Positions 1-12,367 of a DNA stretch of 64,000 bases are shown here, piece after piece. The notes beneath the pieces were generated by a model, which saw nothing but the letters and a program-made list of their open reading frames with translations, was not told where the DNA came from and made no database searches. The first letter of the stretch is position 1. Each line of letters begins with the position of its first letter. This DNA is from Verpa conica (Eukaryota; Ascomycota; Pezizomycetes; Pezizales; Morchellaceae), in assembly GCA_033030425.1 (NCBI GenBank), contig JAUFSD010000020.1, forward strand, positions 62,001 through 126,000, read 5' to 3'. Position numbers and translations under genes: made by a program.

Positions 1-1956
1 ATGATCTGCCCCGGGATATGGAGTTAATCAAAACTCCACAAAGTAATTAGCGGCTAGGCTATCTTTCAAATAATTCACGTGGGTTTTGCGGGGCGACCTG
101 GTAGAAAGAATGAGGCTATGTATATAGCATATAGCCTACCCTAAGAGATTTTTCTTGCAGGGCTGGTTTAGTGGGGCCCAACTAAAACTGCTAGCAGAAA
201 TCGTCAGAAACACCCTAGCTGTAATAATCGTGGGATGAGTGCTCTCAAAAAGTTTGGTAAACTAACCTCTGGCGCCGCATTTCGCAGAGAAAAAATTAAT
301 TCATTGTAGTGATATAGGTCTCCTCCGGGGGCCTGTGGGATCCACTCGCCTCTTTCAGTCATTCTGGTATATACAAAATATGGGATCTGAACTGTATTTG
401 ATATATACGGGAATCCGAACAAGCGAAAATACGGGGGCACATTTTAGGGGACCGTTACTATTTCACTAGCACAATAGTATCTAACACTCATATATACTAA
501 TATTTCCCAGCGTGTACGGATGTGAGCTGGGTGGACTGCCTCTAAAGTCGTATCGAGATAGTCCCTGAACATAGGACAGACATATAATTAGAGGTAGCTT
601 ATACGGATTTATCTGAGTTGTTTTTAATAGTCTAACTCCCAGTGCTGGAACCTGCAAGCATCTGTCAGGCGTAAAGATGACTAGGGCTCGGATGTGATAG
701 TATTGGAGTAATGCTTCAGTACAGAGGATAGCTATCGGTAAACAGGCATCTAGACGTTGTTTTAAGTGTCTGTAAATGTTCCACTGATTTTCATCCCCTT
801 GTTCTGTGGTTCTGCGGACTCACTCCCCCGCCCAGGTTTCTTTTCTTGTGACTCGTATAACCAGAGGTAGGCGTCGGGGCGCGGGTACTCATTCCTGCGC
901 AGCGCACCAAGCAACGGGGTTTCTCTGAAAGTGCCTAACTGGGAAGGTTCAGGAACGGTTCCTGGATAATGTAAAGGTAAACCCCCCCGCCTGGTTGTTT
1001 GCCTTATAGAGAGCCTACATGAGCTGTGGGGTCAATAGCAACCAGGGGATGTGAGGGTCAGGTTGAAACTCAAGATTCAGGAACCGGCAGGTCTATCACA
1101 TAAACTAGCCTATGGATTGACTTGACTATAGACACATGTTCGTATTAGTGTTTCCATCATGAAAATGAATGTGGCCTCGACATGCACAGAGTCTGTTGGC
1201 AGCGCGAGAGCGAATGAGTAGTGTTCCGGCTTCATGCAGGCACTTACACTCATGATTGGGCGAGATACAGCTTGGCAGGTCGCTTCGCTGGAGCCGCAGT
1301 GTGAGGCGCAACGGATACGTGCGTGATAGGTCTACCCCATCACAAATTGACCCCGCGGGCCAGAATAATTCGCTTCTCTCCCATGCGTTGTACCTGGCAT
1401 CTCACAATGAGATCATGACATTTATGAAAACAGACTGCTGTTGCATACAACCTAAAACTGCGCCAAGACTTGTTTTTTATGTGGTATGCAATAGGAGCCC
1501 GTTATGGCATTTACGAGTGCAGCTGCCGGGTATTAGCGAGACTAATTGGACTGGAGAAGTGTCGCAGATATTACCGGTGGGCTCAAAGGGGGTCCTTAGA
1601 CATCAAGCTTCTCTGGAGCAGTGAATCAGATGGTTCCTCTTGACGAACGGCTCCACGCGACCCATGCATTATGTGGCAGAACACGGCTATATGATTCAGA
1701 GAGAAGGCGCATTCGAGTATGGATAGTATAAAGCCCTATCCAAGAAACTCTTGAGGTCTACGTGTATCTTACCTCGAAGTTATTCACAACCTCCGATTAT
1801 TCACAGCGCCGAGTCCTCACGACTTCTATTTCGAGAGTACTCTTGGATAAGCCGGGAGTATACATCTACCATAGGGGTATATTCATATCATTACCGGTAC
1901 CTCAAAATCTTATGGGCGTGGTTTAATACAGTGCTTATAGTTCGTCAATAGAAAAC
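1..1956. other. No gene recognised
   Basis: Only short open frames of mixed character occur here; none resembles a known domain. The stretch just upstream of the surface-protein gene could hold a missing 5' exon with a signal peptide (an open frame lies at 1751-1951), but I see no convincing splice link. Confidence 0.4.
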
Positions 1957-3197
1957 ATGGCAGACATTGTTAGGGCATGCTTTAGTGTGGACAATGAATC
2001 AGGTACTTCTACAGATCGATGTGGACAAAGGTATGATATCACTTTCTACTGTATTGTTTCTGGATTAGGATTATCATGATTATCTTCTAACATATTGTCA
2101 GTTACTCCCCAGTTACCGTCACTGTCACAGTAACAACTACCACTACCACTACTGCTTCGTGCTCTTCCCTATCCTCGTCCTCAATACCTATATCTCATCC
2201 CTCATCTGCATTATCTTCATCTACAAGATCCCATTCCTCCTCCAGTGCAATAACCTCTGTCACTATACCTGTTTTATACCCCACATCTTCCTCATCCCAC
2301 CCATCATACGCTACCACCCCACTCTCCTCACGCTCCCTGGGTCTTTCAACCTCTCGATACTCCCTCACAACTCCGTCAACTTCACTCCCCCCCGGCTCGA
2401 CCAATAATGTTACCACTCCTACATCAAAGACCACTACCTCCTACGCCTTTATACCACCAACCTATATCACATCTAGCATATCTACCCCTCCGGAGTCCCT
2501 CACATCTTTTCCCACCCAATCCACTACTACCTCCACTGTAACCATATATCCAATACCCCCTTTCTCGTCCTCCGATATCACATTCTCCTCCTCCGATATC
2601 GCATTCTCCTCCTCTAATATCACACCCTCATCCTCACCTCTATCTTTTACTTCACCTACCAACTCTTTAACCGTACCAGGATCCTCAAGCTCACGTACCT
2701 CCCCCGCTTCACCAATATACTCCACCTCACCTACTCCATCCACTCGCACATTCACCCCCAGCCGCCCACTGACATCATTCATCACCACACGCTCCCGCAC
2801 ACCCAGCACAACGACCTCCGGACCCACCTCCACTCCAAGCCCCACACCCAGCACCCCATCACAATCCGCGACTCCACCCGCATCAGTCCCTAACCCCTCA
2901 CTATTCCCAACATCACTCCCATCCTCCCCAAACGGCCTCTCCGGCGCCGCAGTTGGCGGAATAACATTCGGCGGAATCATGGGCCTCGCATTTATTGGGA
3001 TGTTGATATATTACCTATGGAGAAGACGCAATCTCCCAGTGTTAGAACCGGAAGCACCTCCGCCGGCACCGGTTCGTTATGGACCTTCGTATAGCCCGGT
3101 TATTCCCGGACAGTATCTTCCTGCTCCATCCCCGGCACGGCAGTACTTTGATCTCGCACCATCTCCGCCTCCTGTTAGTAGTAGTCGGGGGTATTAA
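1957..3197 (+). CDS. Ser/Thr-rich single-pass surface protein, two exons
   Basis: Model: exons 1957-2030 and 2102-3197, 389 aa. The 71-nt intron has a GTATGA donor, a TCTAAC branch site and a CAG acceptor, and the phase-2 junction restores the frame. Residues about 26-305 are a mucin-like stretch almost entirely Ser, Thr and Pro, typical of O-mannosylated fungal wall proteins. A glycine-rich membrane segment follows (about 309-333, ending IYYLWRRR), then a roughly 55-residue Pro-rich cytosolic tail. This architecture resembles fungal wall stress sensors and other mucin-like surface proteins, but no WSC domain is visible. Exon 1 contributes only about 25 residues with two Cys and no signal peptide, so an upstream exon may be missing. 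The antisense frame is also open across the repeat, which is a composition effect. Confidence 0.7.
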
Positions 3198-5391
3198 GGG
3201 TATCTGGATGTGGATGGGATAATGGTCGCGTGTTGGGACTCTTATGGCGGATGTGTTAATTCTCGGGCTGGGCCTGTGTAGAACATTCTGTATCCATGTA
3301 GCTCTGGTTAGCTCCTTGGCAGGGGGGGGGGGTGCAAACCGTATTTATTCTTTCGCATACCACAGACGTCTACAGCGTTATGTGGTTATTATCGGTCACA
3401 GCTCAAGGTCAGCGACAAAGACCTCATTTCTTTTGTATTTTGGGGCGTTTTACTTGTAATCGGGTCGGAGGATTCTGGGTATCGGGTTGGTCGTTAGGAG
3501 TTTTCAATTGTAATTTAAACTGTATATGTAGTATAGAGGTTCAGGGAACCCTTCAGTGTCAATAGTCTTTATCACCTTGTAGTTGGGACTTCATTATGAT
3601 GTCGAATACGGCCCGGCTACATTCACCCCCGGTATAGGGTTAGGGTTGACAGCGCGACTGACAAGCAACACACCTTTCGACTTCGGATATCCCCACCCTC
3701 AAGGATCTAGACTTCCGCAATTACTAGAGGTAGGGCCCTGCCGGGTCAATGGAAAGCCCTCATTATCCTGGTTCAAATTCGATTGTAGGTTCTATCTTTG
3801 GTTAGTGAGTACAGGGGTTCGGCTTAGCGCGGACGATCCACGAGGTACCGGACTATCGATAGGGTACTGAGTAGAATAGAGGTTAGGGATGAAAGCGTTA
3901 CAAACCCCGTGTATTGGCTGACCCTAAAATTCGAACCCAGGCAACACTTTTAGGTACTTTTTCCTATATCGTATCATCTTACGAGATTCGGCCCGCTGTG
4001 GTTAGGGATTAATATGCAGTTTTGCACAATTTTTCGACACAAAAAATAAAAAATAAAAAAGTTTTACCCTGTATCAGTGTAATATGTATCCTATTATCTC
4101 GCCTCGTCCGGACGGTTGCCAAGGGCGTGGCTTGCGGATACATACTATTTCCAAGTGAAATACACACAATTCATGCTTCTGCGCTTTGACCCCTCTCTCA
4201 AAAAGGCTTAATTTTCGCTTTTCCGCTCTGTGATCACCTCCTTAGGGGGTCAAGTTTGCAACCCAGGCTACTTGGCAACCGTCTTGTCCTAGTGCCAGGA
4301 ATTTCCATGGCTCATGACTGTTCTAGAACCTGTAACACGTATTAACCCGGGTAGATCCCCGTAAGGTAATACGGTATCGTCGTGTCTTTGGGACCGGGGG
4401 CGGGTGGCCCCAGAGCCCTGACCTGGTTACCGTGGCACGTACCTACCAAATGCCAAATGAGCACGCAGCCTACAGTCCCCCCTAAAATTTAGGAAAATCA
4501 CTCTACTTTAATAGCTATATTATATAGTGCATACTTTTTTATATAATTTACATTCACTTTCTATGAGAATACATGCAATTTAAAGGAAATTCAAGCTCTT
4601 TGTGTAATTCACCTTTTGGTGCGGAGGCTTGGTTGCAATGTACTCGGCAGATCCACTATATCCGCGCAAGGATTAAAACCCCGTGGCTGGCCTTGAAGAG
4701 ACCAGTGCCATCCTATAGTAGCTTGGACTACATGCCAAGACACTAAGCTTTCAGTTGAGCCCCACAGATTGTTAGTACTGGAAATAACATCCCCGGACGG
4801 ATATACTATACTTAAGATATACCCAGGGGGGCAGACCTCATTTCTAGCTGTACTAGGCACCAGACCAGGTGCTCAACTCCGTAGTAGTCAGTTTTTCCTG
4901 TTCTTTTTTCTCTGCTATAATATATTCCAAGCCTCATACTAATTGATTCTAGGTGACTGAGGCTATTTTTATGGTTGTGTTATTTATTTTGTATTTGGTA
5001 GGTAATCGAATTTTGGTAGGTACGTGCACTCATACTGGTCTCAGCCAAAGGTTCCGCATTGATTACATTCGGAAATGCTGACACGAGAAATCTAATTCGG
5101 TGGAGAGATCACCTGCTACTCTCCTATTGTGCTTTAGGAGATCAGACTGTCGGTTACTATTACCTCAATAAGAAATATACAACTATTGAGGGTTTCTAAG
5201 TCAGAATTTATGTCTCAGTCATCTTCTCCATCACCCCCTTTATCAGCATCTCGGCTGGTATAGAAAGCCTTCAGCCCGCCGTCACTCAACACTCAACACT
5301 CAGCACCTTTCAATACTATATTTCGTGAGCTTACTCTTCGACTATCTACTATATTCTTTTACACTCGCAAAACCAGTCCCCTAGACTCAAG
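3198..5391. other. Intergenic, no gene recognised
   Basis: A poly-G run lies near 3323, an exact two-unit telomere-like motif at 3635, and an A/T-rich tract near 4040. The segment around 5210-5250 shares a short block (ATGTCTCAG...TCATCACC type) with the upstream regions of the CFEM genes at 36-42 kb, so it is likely the promoter of the next gene. Confidence 0.4.
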
Positions 5392-5784
5392 ATGAAGCTC
5401 ACTCTTATCCTCGCTATTGCCGGTCTTACTGCCACTGCTGCTGCTGAAAGCGCTGGCGATAGCCAGTGTGCTGTATGAACTCTACCATTGTGAATAACAT
5501 TTTTTAAAAAAGACCTACGCTGACAGCCTGCGTAGCTTACTTGTGCTGAAAACGCTTTCGCTTCGGCCAACTGTGACCCCAAAGATTTCGACTGTGGATG
5601 CAAAGCTGAGGGTGTTGCTGACGCCATGATGAGCTGTATCAAAGACACTTGCGCAGGTCAAGACGCAGAGAGAAGTAAGCTATCCTTGTCTTGTTCTTTG
5701 GAGATAGATGCAGTAAGGTCGTAATGAAAGATTTTATACTTACTTTTTCCAGTGTATGATTTGTTTTGTGCCCACAAGCAATAG
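5392..5784 (+). CDS. CFEM-domain small secreted protein (copy 1)
   Basis: Model: exons 5392-5472, 5536-5674 and 5753-5784, 83 aa. Introns are 63 and 78 nt with GTATGA/GTAAGC donors; exon 2 starts after GCGTAG. The N-terminus is a signal peptide (MKLTLILAIAGLTATAAA). The mature part has eight Cys in CFEM order, including the DCGC block; the Asp just before this block is the position that ligates haem iron in characterised CFEM proteins such as Candida Csa2. The protein is short, with no Ser/Thr tail and no GPI-anchor signal, so it is probably fully secreted. Family roles include haem/iron capture and host-interaction effectors; which applies here is unknown. Intron positions match the copies at 38.5 and 41.3 kb exactly, showing common descent. 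Confidence 0.82.
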
Positions 5785-6029
5785 GTGTTGTCGAGGTAGT
5801 GGTTTGCTCCGGGTGGTGTAAGCGAGGGGTGGGAATTTGTTAAATCTTATCGATTTCTTTCGGCCTTGTAATTTTGATCTGGTGGTGTCTCTAGAGAACC
5901 GAATGCATATTGTATTTCTAGTTCTAATTATATTCTTTATCTGAGATCATTTCCCCAAGCACAGTGACCCTTTTTTGTACCCTTTTGCGCGCTTCCACTG
6001 TCCGAGGCTTGTCAGTAGGGCTTTTCCTC

Positions 6030-6460
6030 AAACACTTGGGAATTGTGGCAATCTAATATCTCAGCCACCACCCCTTCTATCACCGCTGCTAGCAAAAGAA
6101 GCACTCCCTGTGTCTCTACTCAAGACCTTGCACAGACCGAGGAAAGCCACAAGACCTTTGTTTATCGTACCCCGCAAAAATCGCTTCGTATAGAAGACTT
6201 CTATCCCTACTCACCTCCTGTCCACTTCAGAATGAGGCATCCCCGCTGTCTTGATACACACAGTAACGCTCCTATTAAATACACTACTACCGCTACAGTA
6301 AACTCTGCCATAGCAGTGATATACTTCAAGTACACGTAAGCGAGCAACGGGACATTTCTAGCGTTACTTTCCTTTGCTCTTGTTATTGTTTGGATGTGGT
6401 CCGTAGGGACGAATATCTATTCTAACGGGGGATAAAAAGACAGGCCCTATATATTCTGCT
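6030..6460 (+). pseudogene. Relic of another CFEM locus (flanks only)
   Basis: The stretch from about 6335 (GTAAGCGAGCAACGG...) to 6440 (...GACGAATATCTATTCT) matches the 3' flank of the CFEM genes near 38930 and 41690. Around 6050 a block resembling the shared CFEM upstream box can be seen. No CFEM coding sequence remains between them, so I read this as flanks left after a copy was deleted or degraded. Low confidence because similarity was judged by eye. Confidence 0.3.
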
Positions 6461-6496
6461 TGCTGTCGCTACTTTTCTTTGGTGAGGAGATATTTA

Positions 6497-6605
6497 CTCA
6501 TACCACCAGATTTATAATGCCGGCTGACTAAGCGCATACCTGCCAAAGCGTCCGAATTTCCCATTTATGCTTAGTCAGCTGGCATTATAAATCTGGCGGT
6601 ATGAG
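6497..6605. mobile_element. Palindromic MITE with TA target duplication
   Basis: Two 37-bp arms (6497-6533 and 6569-6605) are reverse complements with two mismatches, around a 35-bp spacer, and are flanked by TA on both sides. Termini read CTCATACC...GGTATGAG. Fits a tiny Tc1/mariner-type non-autonomous element; it could fold into a strong hairpin. Confidence 0.7.
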
Positions 6606-6817
6606 TACACAAACGGAAAAGTAAATAAAATTTATATGAAAAGGGTAAGTTTAGCCAACTCTATGCAAAGCCCAGAACCGCTTGGAGAAGACTTTTTACT
6701 ACTGTTCCCCTTTTCAGATTTTGTGAGTTTCTTGGGTTAGGGTTCACGAATCACATGCTTAATAATCGTCCGTGACTACCACACCTCCTCTTTCCCTCAT
6801 CCCTGGCAACACCTATA

Positions 6818-6989
6818 CAGTACACTCACCCTATAAGAATACTGCCTATAAGAATAACCACTCTATAAGAATATGCATTCTTAGTCCCAACTAGGTCAAC
6901 AAAGCCATATTTCCTCTATTTATAAGAACATTCATCTTATAAGGGCACTGGGGTTCGGTCCCAAGCGTATTCTTATAGGGAGCCTATTG
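6818..6989. mobile_element. Pogo/Tigger-like MITE, copy 1
   Basis: The element starts CAGTACACTC and carries repeated subterminal TATAAGAATA units at both ends, inverted on the right side (TATTCTTATA), with TA duplications at 6816-6817 and 6990-6991. Repeated subterminal boxes next to the terminal inverted repeat are a hallmark of pogo/Tigger elements. Related copies lie at 56795 and 58800. No transposase is present in the window. Confidence 0.7.
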
Positions 6990-7078
6990 TAATCCCCTGT
7001 CAAAACCAGACCCCAAATCCCACAACACGGATACTGAATGACCCTGTAACCACACCTGCTATCAAAGCTACTCCACAT

Positions 7079-8271
7079 ATGGATATATTAATCGATAAAT
7101 TATTCATTACCCTGCGTGAGACCCTTCAGACTGTCAGGGAGCGACCTGTCGTTGTCCGGGAAGTAAGTCCCCGCCTTTGGGGTAGTTTCCGGAAGCGCTA
7201 TACTGGACACCCCGCTTTCAAGGCGTCGAGGTCTGCTTCACCCGATCCTCTGTCTTTGAGCATTCTCCTAACAGATGGTTCATACTTAGGTGGGAATATG
7301 ATGATGTCCGGCAGAAACTAATCGTGATTCCCCTGTCGGACCCGTTCCACGATGTGGCGTGCAAGATTATGACCCAACAAATCTTTAATAACCCCAACGG
7401 CCATCGTCTCGGAACTTTCAAGCGATTACAATCTATCTTTGTTGATCGTGAAAGTTTGTTTACCACATCTCCTTCTCCACTGAGCTATATCACTGTGCAC
7501 TAACAAGAATGCCATCACTTAGATTTTACCAAGCAGTCTTCTACTGGTACCGGGCAGAGTCGACGTGAGCCGGATTGTGCTGTCTGGACGCCTAGCCATC
7601 AGGGTGGCGTCGTCCCCACGATCATCTGGGAGGTTGGCCACTCCCAAAAACGTTCTTCCCTCCTCCGACGAGCAAAGATGTGGTGTCGTCGGTACGGTGG
7701 CCATGTCCGTGTCGTGATCCTCGTCAAGTACCTCCGAAAGAACCCTCGTACGGACAATGCATCAATCCTCGAGGTCTACCGACCTGTCCTTCGTCAAAGT
7801 GATGGGCGCTGGACTGCGGTACGCGACGGCCCAATCTACACCCTATTTCCAAGGCCAGGAACTGCGGCGCGAGATGTATACAATAACCCAGCGGATTCGA
7901 TACCGTTGACATATATCGATTATTGGGGTCCTGCCAATGTTGGAATTGACCCAGTCACCGGAGAGCAAATCGAGGCGACCAGGCGATTTGACCTTCCCTT
8001 AGAGCTGGTTAGGGAGGTGATTGAGTTTGTTTTGCCGGTAATCATCAACAGGGAAGGGTATAGGTTTGTATCTGGAGGTTCGAGTGTCCTCAGCGAGGTG
8101 CCACCTGCTCCGGATGAGCAGGAGAAACAAATCGAAGTTGAAGAGGGAGGACAGAAAGAAGAGGGACAAGCCTCACCTGTCGGTGTGGACGTGGTGGAGG
8201 AGTATGAGGAGTTTGGAACGGACTGGGATGACGCTATGAGCGATATAAGTGACGATCAGCGGGTAGATTGA
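7079..8271 (+). CDS. PD-(D/E)XK nuclease-like fungal protein
   Basis: Best model: exons 7079-7162, 7186-7453 and 7523-8271, 366 aa. The second intron (69 nt) has a GTTTGT donor, a CACTAAC branch and a TTAG acceptor, and removes an in-frame TAA. The first gap is only 23 nt; it has a GTAAGT donor and TAG acceptor and keeps phase, yet is far below normal intron size, so the 5' end is uncertain. The core resembles a widespread fungal family with a PD-(D/E)XK fold: EPD at about 133-135, IIWEVG with Glu154, a strand ending at Lys186. This Asp/Glu/Lys spacing is the basis of the call. The last 60 residues are acidic and probably disordered. The cellular role of this family is not established; it may be a decayed nuclease. 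Confidence 0.55.
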
Positions 8272-9855
8272 GGTCTCATATCGGTTATGCTCGACCTCGA
8301 GTATAATAATTTTCATCTTGTACGATTAATGGGACTATAGGACTTTGGGTAAAGTAGGTACCCCGTAGGACTTTTCTCATGTTAAATGAATCCGAGATCC
8401 AGTAATTGTGTACCAGGATTGCAATTTTTCTGACTTCCCCCACAGGATCCTTGGCAAAGGTTCTTGCGCAAGGAGAAGGAAGGCAGTTCTCTGCCACGGT
8501 GGATCTTTAAATACAAAAAATAATACGAAAGAACGTCGGTACGCGAGATTCTCCCTACGAAAGAATTGCCGTATAGTGATGAGTAGATATAAACCGAGTG
8601 ATAGACCATGACCCACGAAATACCTGGGTAGAGCATAGAGCATCCGGAGCCTATCTGTATACAAATAGACGAGGAGAGGTTATTCTCTAGGATTACGGGT
8701 CAATAGCGGGGCCCATGGAGCCGTTGAATCCCTAGAATTGACGAAATTATATACCGTGGGTGTGAATTTATTTATTTTATTTTATTTATTTCTCGAGAGA
8801 AAAACGAGTCACGGTCCATGATCCTAGATACCGAGTGAGATAGCGTGAAGCGCCAAGGAGAAGAGGGTTATATTTATTCCAATTGGGGTTCCCTCTGGGG
8901 TTGCACGGCGAAGATGACTGAGCGCTCCCTCTGCGGACCCCTAGGGAGAGACCTAACCCTGACACGAGGGTCAATCATAAATATATTTATAAGCTTGTAC
9001 CAGAGGGCTGTTTTGCCACTTCCAATTATCTTTTGACCAAGTACTTAGTATAAAAAATTGACAATTATGAACAATATGGAACATAACGTCCCAGAAGTTC
9101 CTGTGAGAAGATAAACCGGTAGCCCAACTCTCAATTAGGGGTGTTGTAGTTCTTCCTAAATAGCCTGGATCTTCACCTTGTCATTTCGGTGAGACCTCCA
9201 CAGCGGGCCCGATGGGAGGATATACAGGAGTAGGAGTATGCCCCTAGGGCAGAAATAGATAATCGTGCTTTCTATTTTCTACAAGGGTAGCAGCTTTGTC
9301 GAGTGATATTCTGTGAAGATATGTCGTTTACTTCTGTTTTCCTTTGGGATCTGGGCGAATATTTCTGCGATATTGAATAGGATATACTCAAGAAACACCA
9401 GCTATTCTCTTTTCACAAGCGCCCGACCTGAAACGGAATTGAGTAGGGTTCTAGTAACCCCCGAATGAGCATTTGCAAGACCACTGTCAAGTAGGGTCCT
9501 GAACTGGGAGAGTGCCAGGACACCCAAATATGTATTTGATACCTCACTCACTGGAGGAGGTCTGAAGATCCCCCGGAATATTCGAGTATGGTGTTTTTAG
9601 TTTGTATGACGTGCCATATTTGTTCGCATCTGGCTATTGGGGACATTGAAAACTTTGCCAAAGGGGCTGAAGGGCCATTCTGCGAACCACCCACCCATAC
9701 TCCTCTTCCTACTCTCTGTACCTCTACCATATACCCTCCCTTATCCTTATACCGGAATTGTAGCTCTTACCGTACCCGTTTAAATCCGGTTTCCCGTTTC
9801 GATAGTTCCTCTCACATCGAATTTATCTTCCTCGCTGAGCCATATATCTGTCATC
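8272..9855. other. Intergenic with a dispersed repeat
   Basis: No gene recognised. A TTTATT-rich tract lies at 8765-8793. The segment about 8878-8990 is similar to 56336-56460 in the same orientation (shared blocks such as GGCGAAGATGACTGAG and the AGGGTCAAT stretch), so it is a dispersed repeat of unknown class. Confidence 0.45.
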
Positions 9856-11095
9856 ATGGAGACTAGAACTATCCCTACATCATTTATAGCATGGGATACA
9901 GAGGTTATATCGACCTCTAGCCGCGTCGTTATTCTAGCCAATCTTGGTCCCCTCACTACGACTTTCACCCCTTCCTCTTACTGCTTCTCTATCTATGACT
10001 TCATTAGCCAGGAGCCTAATGCTACGCTTGCAATTTCAGGTGGGACATCACACAGGGGACCGGATTGCTGGCCCACTTCCTACATAGCCGCCGAATCTTT
10101 TCCGGTCACTCACCCCCCAAGCCGATATTTACAGCTACTGTTCCCCCAGAGTATGTCCTAGCGGACACATTACTGCATGCGCCGACCACACGAGCCTCGG
10201 CGGTGATGGATATTATTGCTGCCCATCGTACGTTTACCTCGCTCACCCGCGCCCTGCACACAAACTAACACGAATAGCGGCTACGAGTGTGAAGACACCT
10301 CCTTTCGATTACCCCAGATGGTGCAGAAGTGTCGTGGTAGGAACTGCTACTCGAAAGAACATTGACAAAACAGAAGAGACCGAAATTATCACTGGTGGGG
10401 AGATCTATACAGGTATCATCCGCATCCGAGCTGGCCAAACCCAATGATCGCAACTGGCACCTCTGGTCTAACAGCGACTTCCAGAACCGACCTAGGTACC
10501 CCCATACGTGGTACGCATATTTCTAGTTATGGCTTGGGCATGGGAGCTGTAGTTAGTATTACTGTTTCGGTGCTCCACATTGTTGGGTGCTGGGTATTTT
10601 TTGGCTGTGGTACCACTGTTGGGTGCGTAGGACTAATACAGAACAGGTGGAGACGGTCCACAAAATACGAGCTTGACTCTAAACCTACACTATGGTGGGG
10701 GTTGAAGCCCACTCAGTGGCGGTGCATGAGCTACCTGTCTGCGTTCAGAACTGGTATTCAGGTATTAGTCCGGGGATGGCAGAACTGCAGCATTACCCTA
10801 TGCTAATAATAATCCATCAGGTCTTCAACTAGTCAATGTGGAAGCTGGCAGAAGTGAGGGAATATTTGTCTAGCTACTCCCCCTCACATCACGAATAATC
10901 TCGTTCCTACCACAAGATCCACGACCGCGACGACACTCCCGGAAGACTTGAATATTCGAAGACGAGGAGCTGCGTTAGATGAGACTGGAGCAAGGGCAGT
11001 TGAAAGAACGACGTGAGCGCCTGTAGATGTTCGAACGAATCGAAGCGGAGGAAGCTGCCTTTCGACAGAGAATGCAAGAGACAAAGGGCGGGGGT
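9856..11095 (+). pseudogene. Decayed Cys-rich surface-protein gene
   Basis: Pieces of one protein lie in order but in shifting frames. First comes a GPLTTTFTP motif with CWPTSY (9856-10115, frame 1). After a one-base shift near the C-run at 10117 come YCSPRVCPSGH and YYCCPS (frame 2, to a stop near 10446). A Thr-rich stalk and hydrophobic membrane segment follow (10444-10620, frame 1). Last is a charged Arg/Glu/Gln-rich tail near 10960-11080 with two in-frame TAG codons. GPLTTTFTP and CCPSGY motifs followed by a stalk, a membrane helix and a charged tail are typical of a fungal surface-protein family. At least two frameshifts and three stops make a working protein unlikely, though one shift could be an assembly error. 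Confidence 0.6.
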
Positions 11096-12367
11096 ATTGG
11101 CGGAGTCTGAAAAGTAACCCTGGTATACACTGTTGCTTACCGACTTTGTCTTAATAGAGTGGCTGGCATCATACTTATATAGTCTTTGTCAATCTCATCA
11201 AACTGCCCGTCGTAGTGAACTTTGTGCGTGTCCTACAATTCCACCAATAAATGACCCCGGAAGCTATCGGGGAATATCCATATCTATTTGAATAAATAGG
11301 CAATCTACAGACTATCCGAATCATATATGTGACTTGACAGGAGGATCTAAAATAAAAAGATAAAAGATTCGATATTGGGTTAGGGTTCAAATATCACATT
11401 ATGTAATCCGAATATGACGTCCGATCCATAGGTCAAAACCGATATCACAGAACACAAGGAGTGGATTTTTTGTATTTCTAGCCAGGTATGGTAGTTCGTC
11501 TTAGGAATGCATCCTAATAGTTGGTTGATATTTAGTCTTGAAGCTGGTTGTTTCTGAAAAGTCCAGGTAAAACGTACATGGCACCCCCACTTTCGTGTTA
11601 CTGTTATGCCTCCGAAGCAGGTATCGGACCTATTCGTCTGCTATACACCAAGGAATTGGTATCTTCATGAGTATAAAATAGGAAGTACCAGGGAAAACCT
11701 AGAACGACATGGCAGAAATAGATAAATGTCCAACTATGTCATCAGGGTTAGGGGTATAACTATGATCATTGCAAAACATCCTATCGCTTAAGTAGTAGAT
11801 TCATTCAGTGCAGGAAGAACCAATAGAATAATTCTCATCATTTTTTACACTCGTTGAGCATATAGATTTATGTACGAGCAAAAAGTAACCCCAGAATCCA
11901 AATAATGTATTAATAGGGGTGAAACTTTATTGGAGAACCCCTATAGCTGGCGCTAGGCATATTCTTCTCTGGAATAGGGGTGCTCTCCAAAGATCTATTT
12001 GATGAATAGGTAACTGGATGGACGGAAACATGCCGGGGAAAGGGAGATATCTCACTGTTTCGTCACGTGAGATGGGTTAGGGTTGATCACCGTTTTTCCA
12101 GGCTTTTTTGTTTGCCTACTTTACAAGGACTCTCCCCTTATCAATTTATTTCACCCTGGTTCCAGAATCACCCAAGACAAATATTTCTCTCGAAAGTTCA
12201 CGGCACAAAGAACGCCTTTGGATGCAACTATATTTTCATGGCATAACAAACCACAAATAGTCCATACGCATACAAACACGACATACATCTCGCCCAAAAT
12301 ATACCTACCCACAGTATGTATATCCCCCTCCTTTCTACCATCAAATCCACTGAGCCCTCTTCCGGAC
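11096..12367. other. Intergenic, no gene recognised
   Basis: AT-rich sequence with exact two-unit telomere-like motifs at 11377 and 12074. No coding signal was identified other than the 3' end of the minus-strand secreted-protein gene that follows. Confidence 0.4.

Noticed and set aside
2195..2980. Minus-strand frames of 79 and 172 codons.
   Set aside because: Antisense shadow of the Ser/Thr-rich repeat of the gene at 1957-3197; composition mirrors the codons of that gene.
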